Assembly (NCBI GenBank): GCA_021163905.1
Contig: JAGGTG010000139.1
Span: 1-5,264 of the forward strand
Reading direction: 5' to 3'
Length of the DNA stretch: 5,264 bases
Source of the DNA: Candidatus Aerophobota bacterium
GTDB taxonomy: Bacteria > Aerophobota > Aerophobia > Aerophobales > B3-G15
Made by a program: the position numbers and the translations under genes. The notes beneath the pieces are model-generated. The model was not told the origin of the DNA. It made no database searches and saw only the letters and a list, made by a program, of their open reading frames with translations. The stretch's first letter is position 1. The number at the start of each line of letters is the position of its first letter. Positions 5,257-5,264 of the stretch are shown piece after piece.

Positions 5257-5264
5257 CTAAGGAA

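Larger units (their letters stand above)
4942..5264. other. Non-coding right flank upstream of the operon
   Basis: The region contains heptamer, nonamer and second octamer arrays (4943-5155), then a unique-looking segment (5158-5201) running into the right inverted-repeat copy (5202-5256). No convincing gene or sigma70 promoter is seen. The minus-strand open frame across 4941-5228 is repeat-derived. The operon's promoter may lie between 4746 and 4900 or beyond the window. Confidence 0.65.

Overview
The window holds one compact minus-strand operon of type IV pilin-like (pseudopilin) genes. On both sides lie intergenic blocks built from degenerate short-period tandem repeats. The bacterium is probably a Gram-negative-type, AT-rich, uncultivated lineage. 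That is an inference from the pseudopilin set and from the repeat style, which reminds me of metagenome-derived candidate phyla. The sequence alone does not fix the taxon.

Layout in the direction of transcription (right to left). Positions 4885-5264 are non-coding: an octamer array, a short heptamer array, a nonamer array, a second octamer array, and a segment whose outer part recurs inverted at the left edge. Positions 4743-4884 look like a frameshifted remnant of a small upstream gene whose stop overlaps the first intact gene (ATGA). Then come four tightly packed genes: a PilV/GspI-like prepilin (4375-4746), a PilW/GspJ-like prepilin (3910-4365), a PilX-like protein with a Gly/Ser-repeat, probably beta-solenoid, ectodomain (2571-3920), and a very large GspK-like protein (389-2632). 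The GspK-like protein carries helix-hairpin-helix modules, two Asp-rich calcium-type loops and what reads as an inserted lamin-tail-like domain. Genes 2/3 and 3/4 overlap, and genes 1/2 are 9 bp apart. Positions 1-388 are non-coding: an octamer array and an 18-unit nonamer array matching those on the right, the left copy of the inverted segment, and a perfect 12-bp hairpin.

Together the four proteins resemble the minor-pseudopilin tip complex (I-J-K) of type II secretion or type IV pilus systems, with an extra PilX-like member between J and K. No major pilin, prepilin peptidase, ATPase or platform gene lies in the window, so the filament machinery must be encoded elsewhere. Two points stand out: the GspK-like protein's domain inserts, and the matching repeat blocks that closely abut both ends of the operon. 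The repeat blocks include direct copies that could delete it and inverted copies that could flip it.
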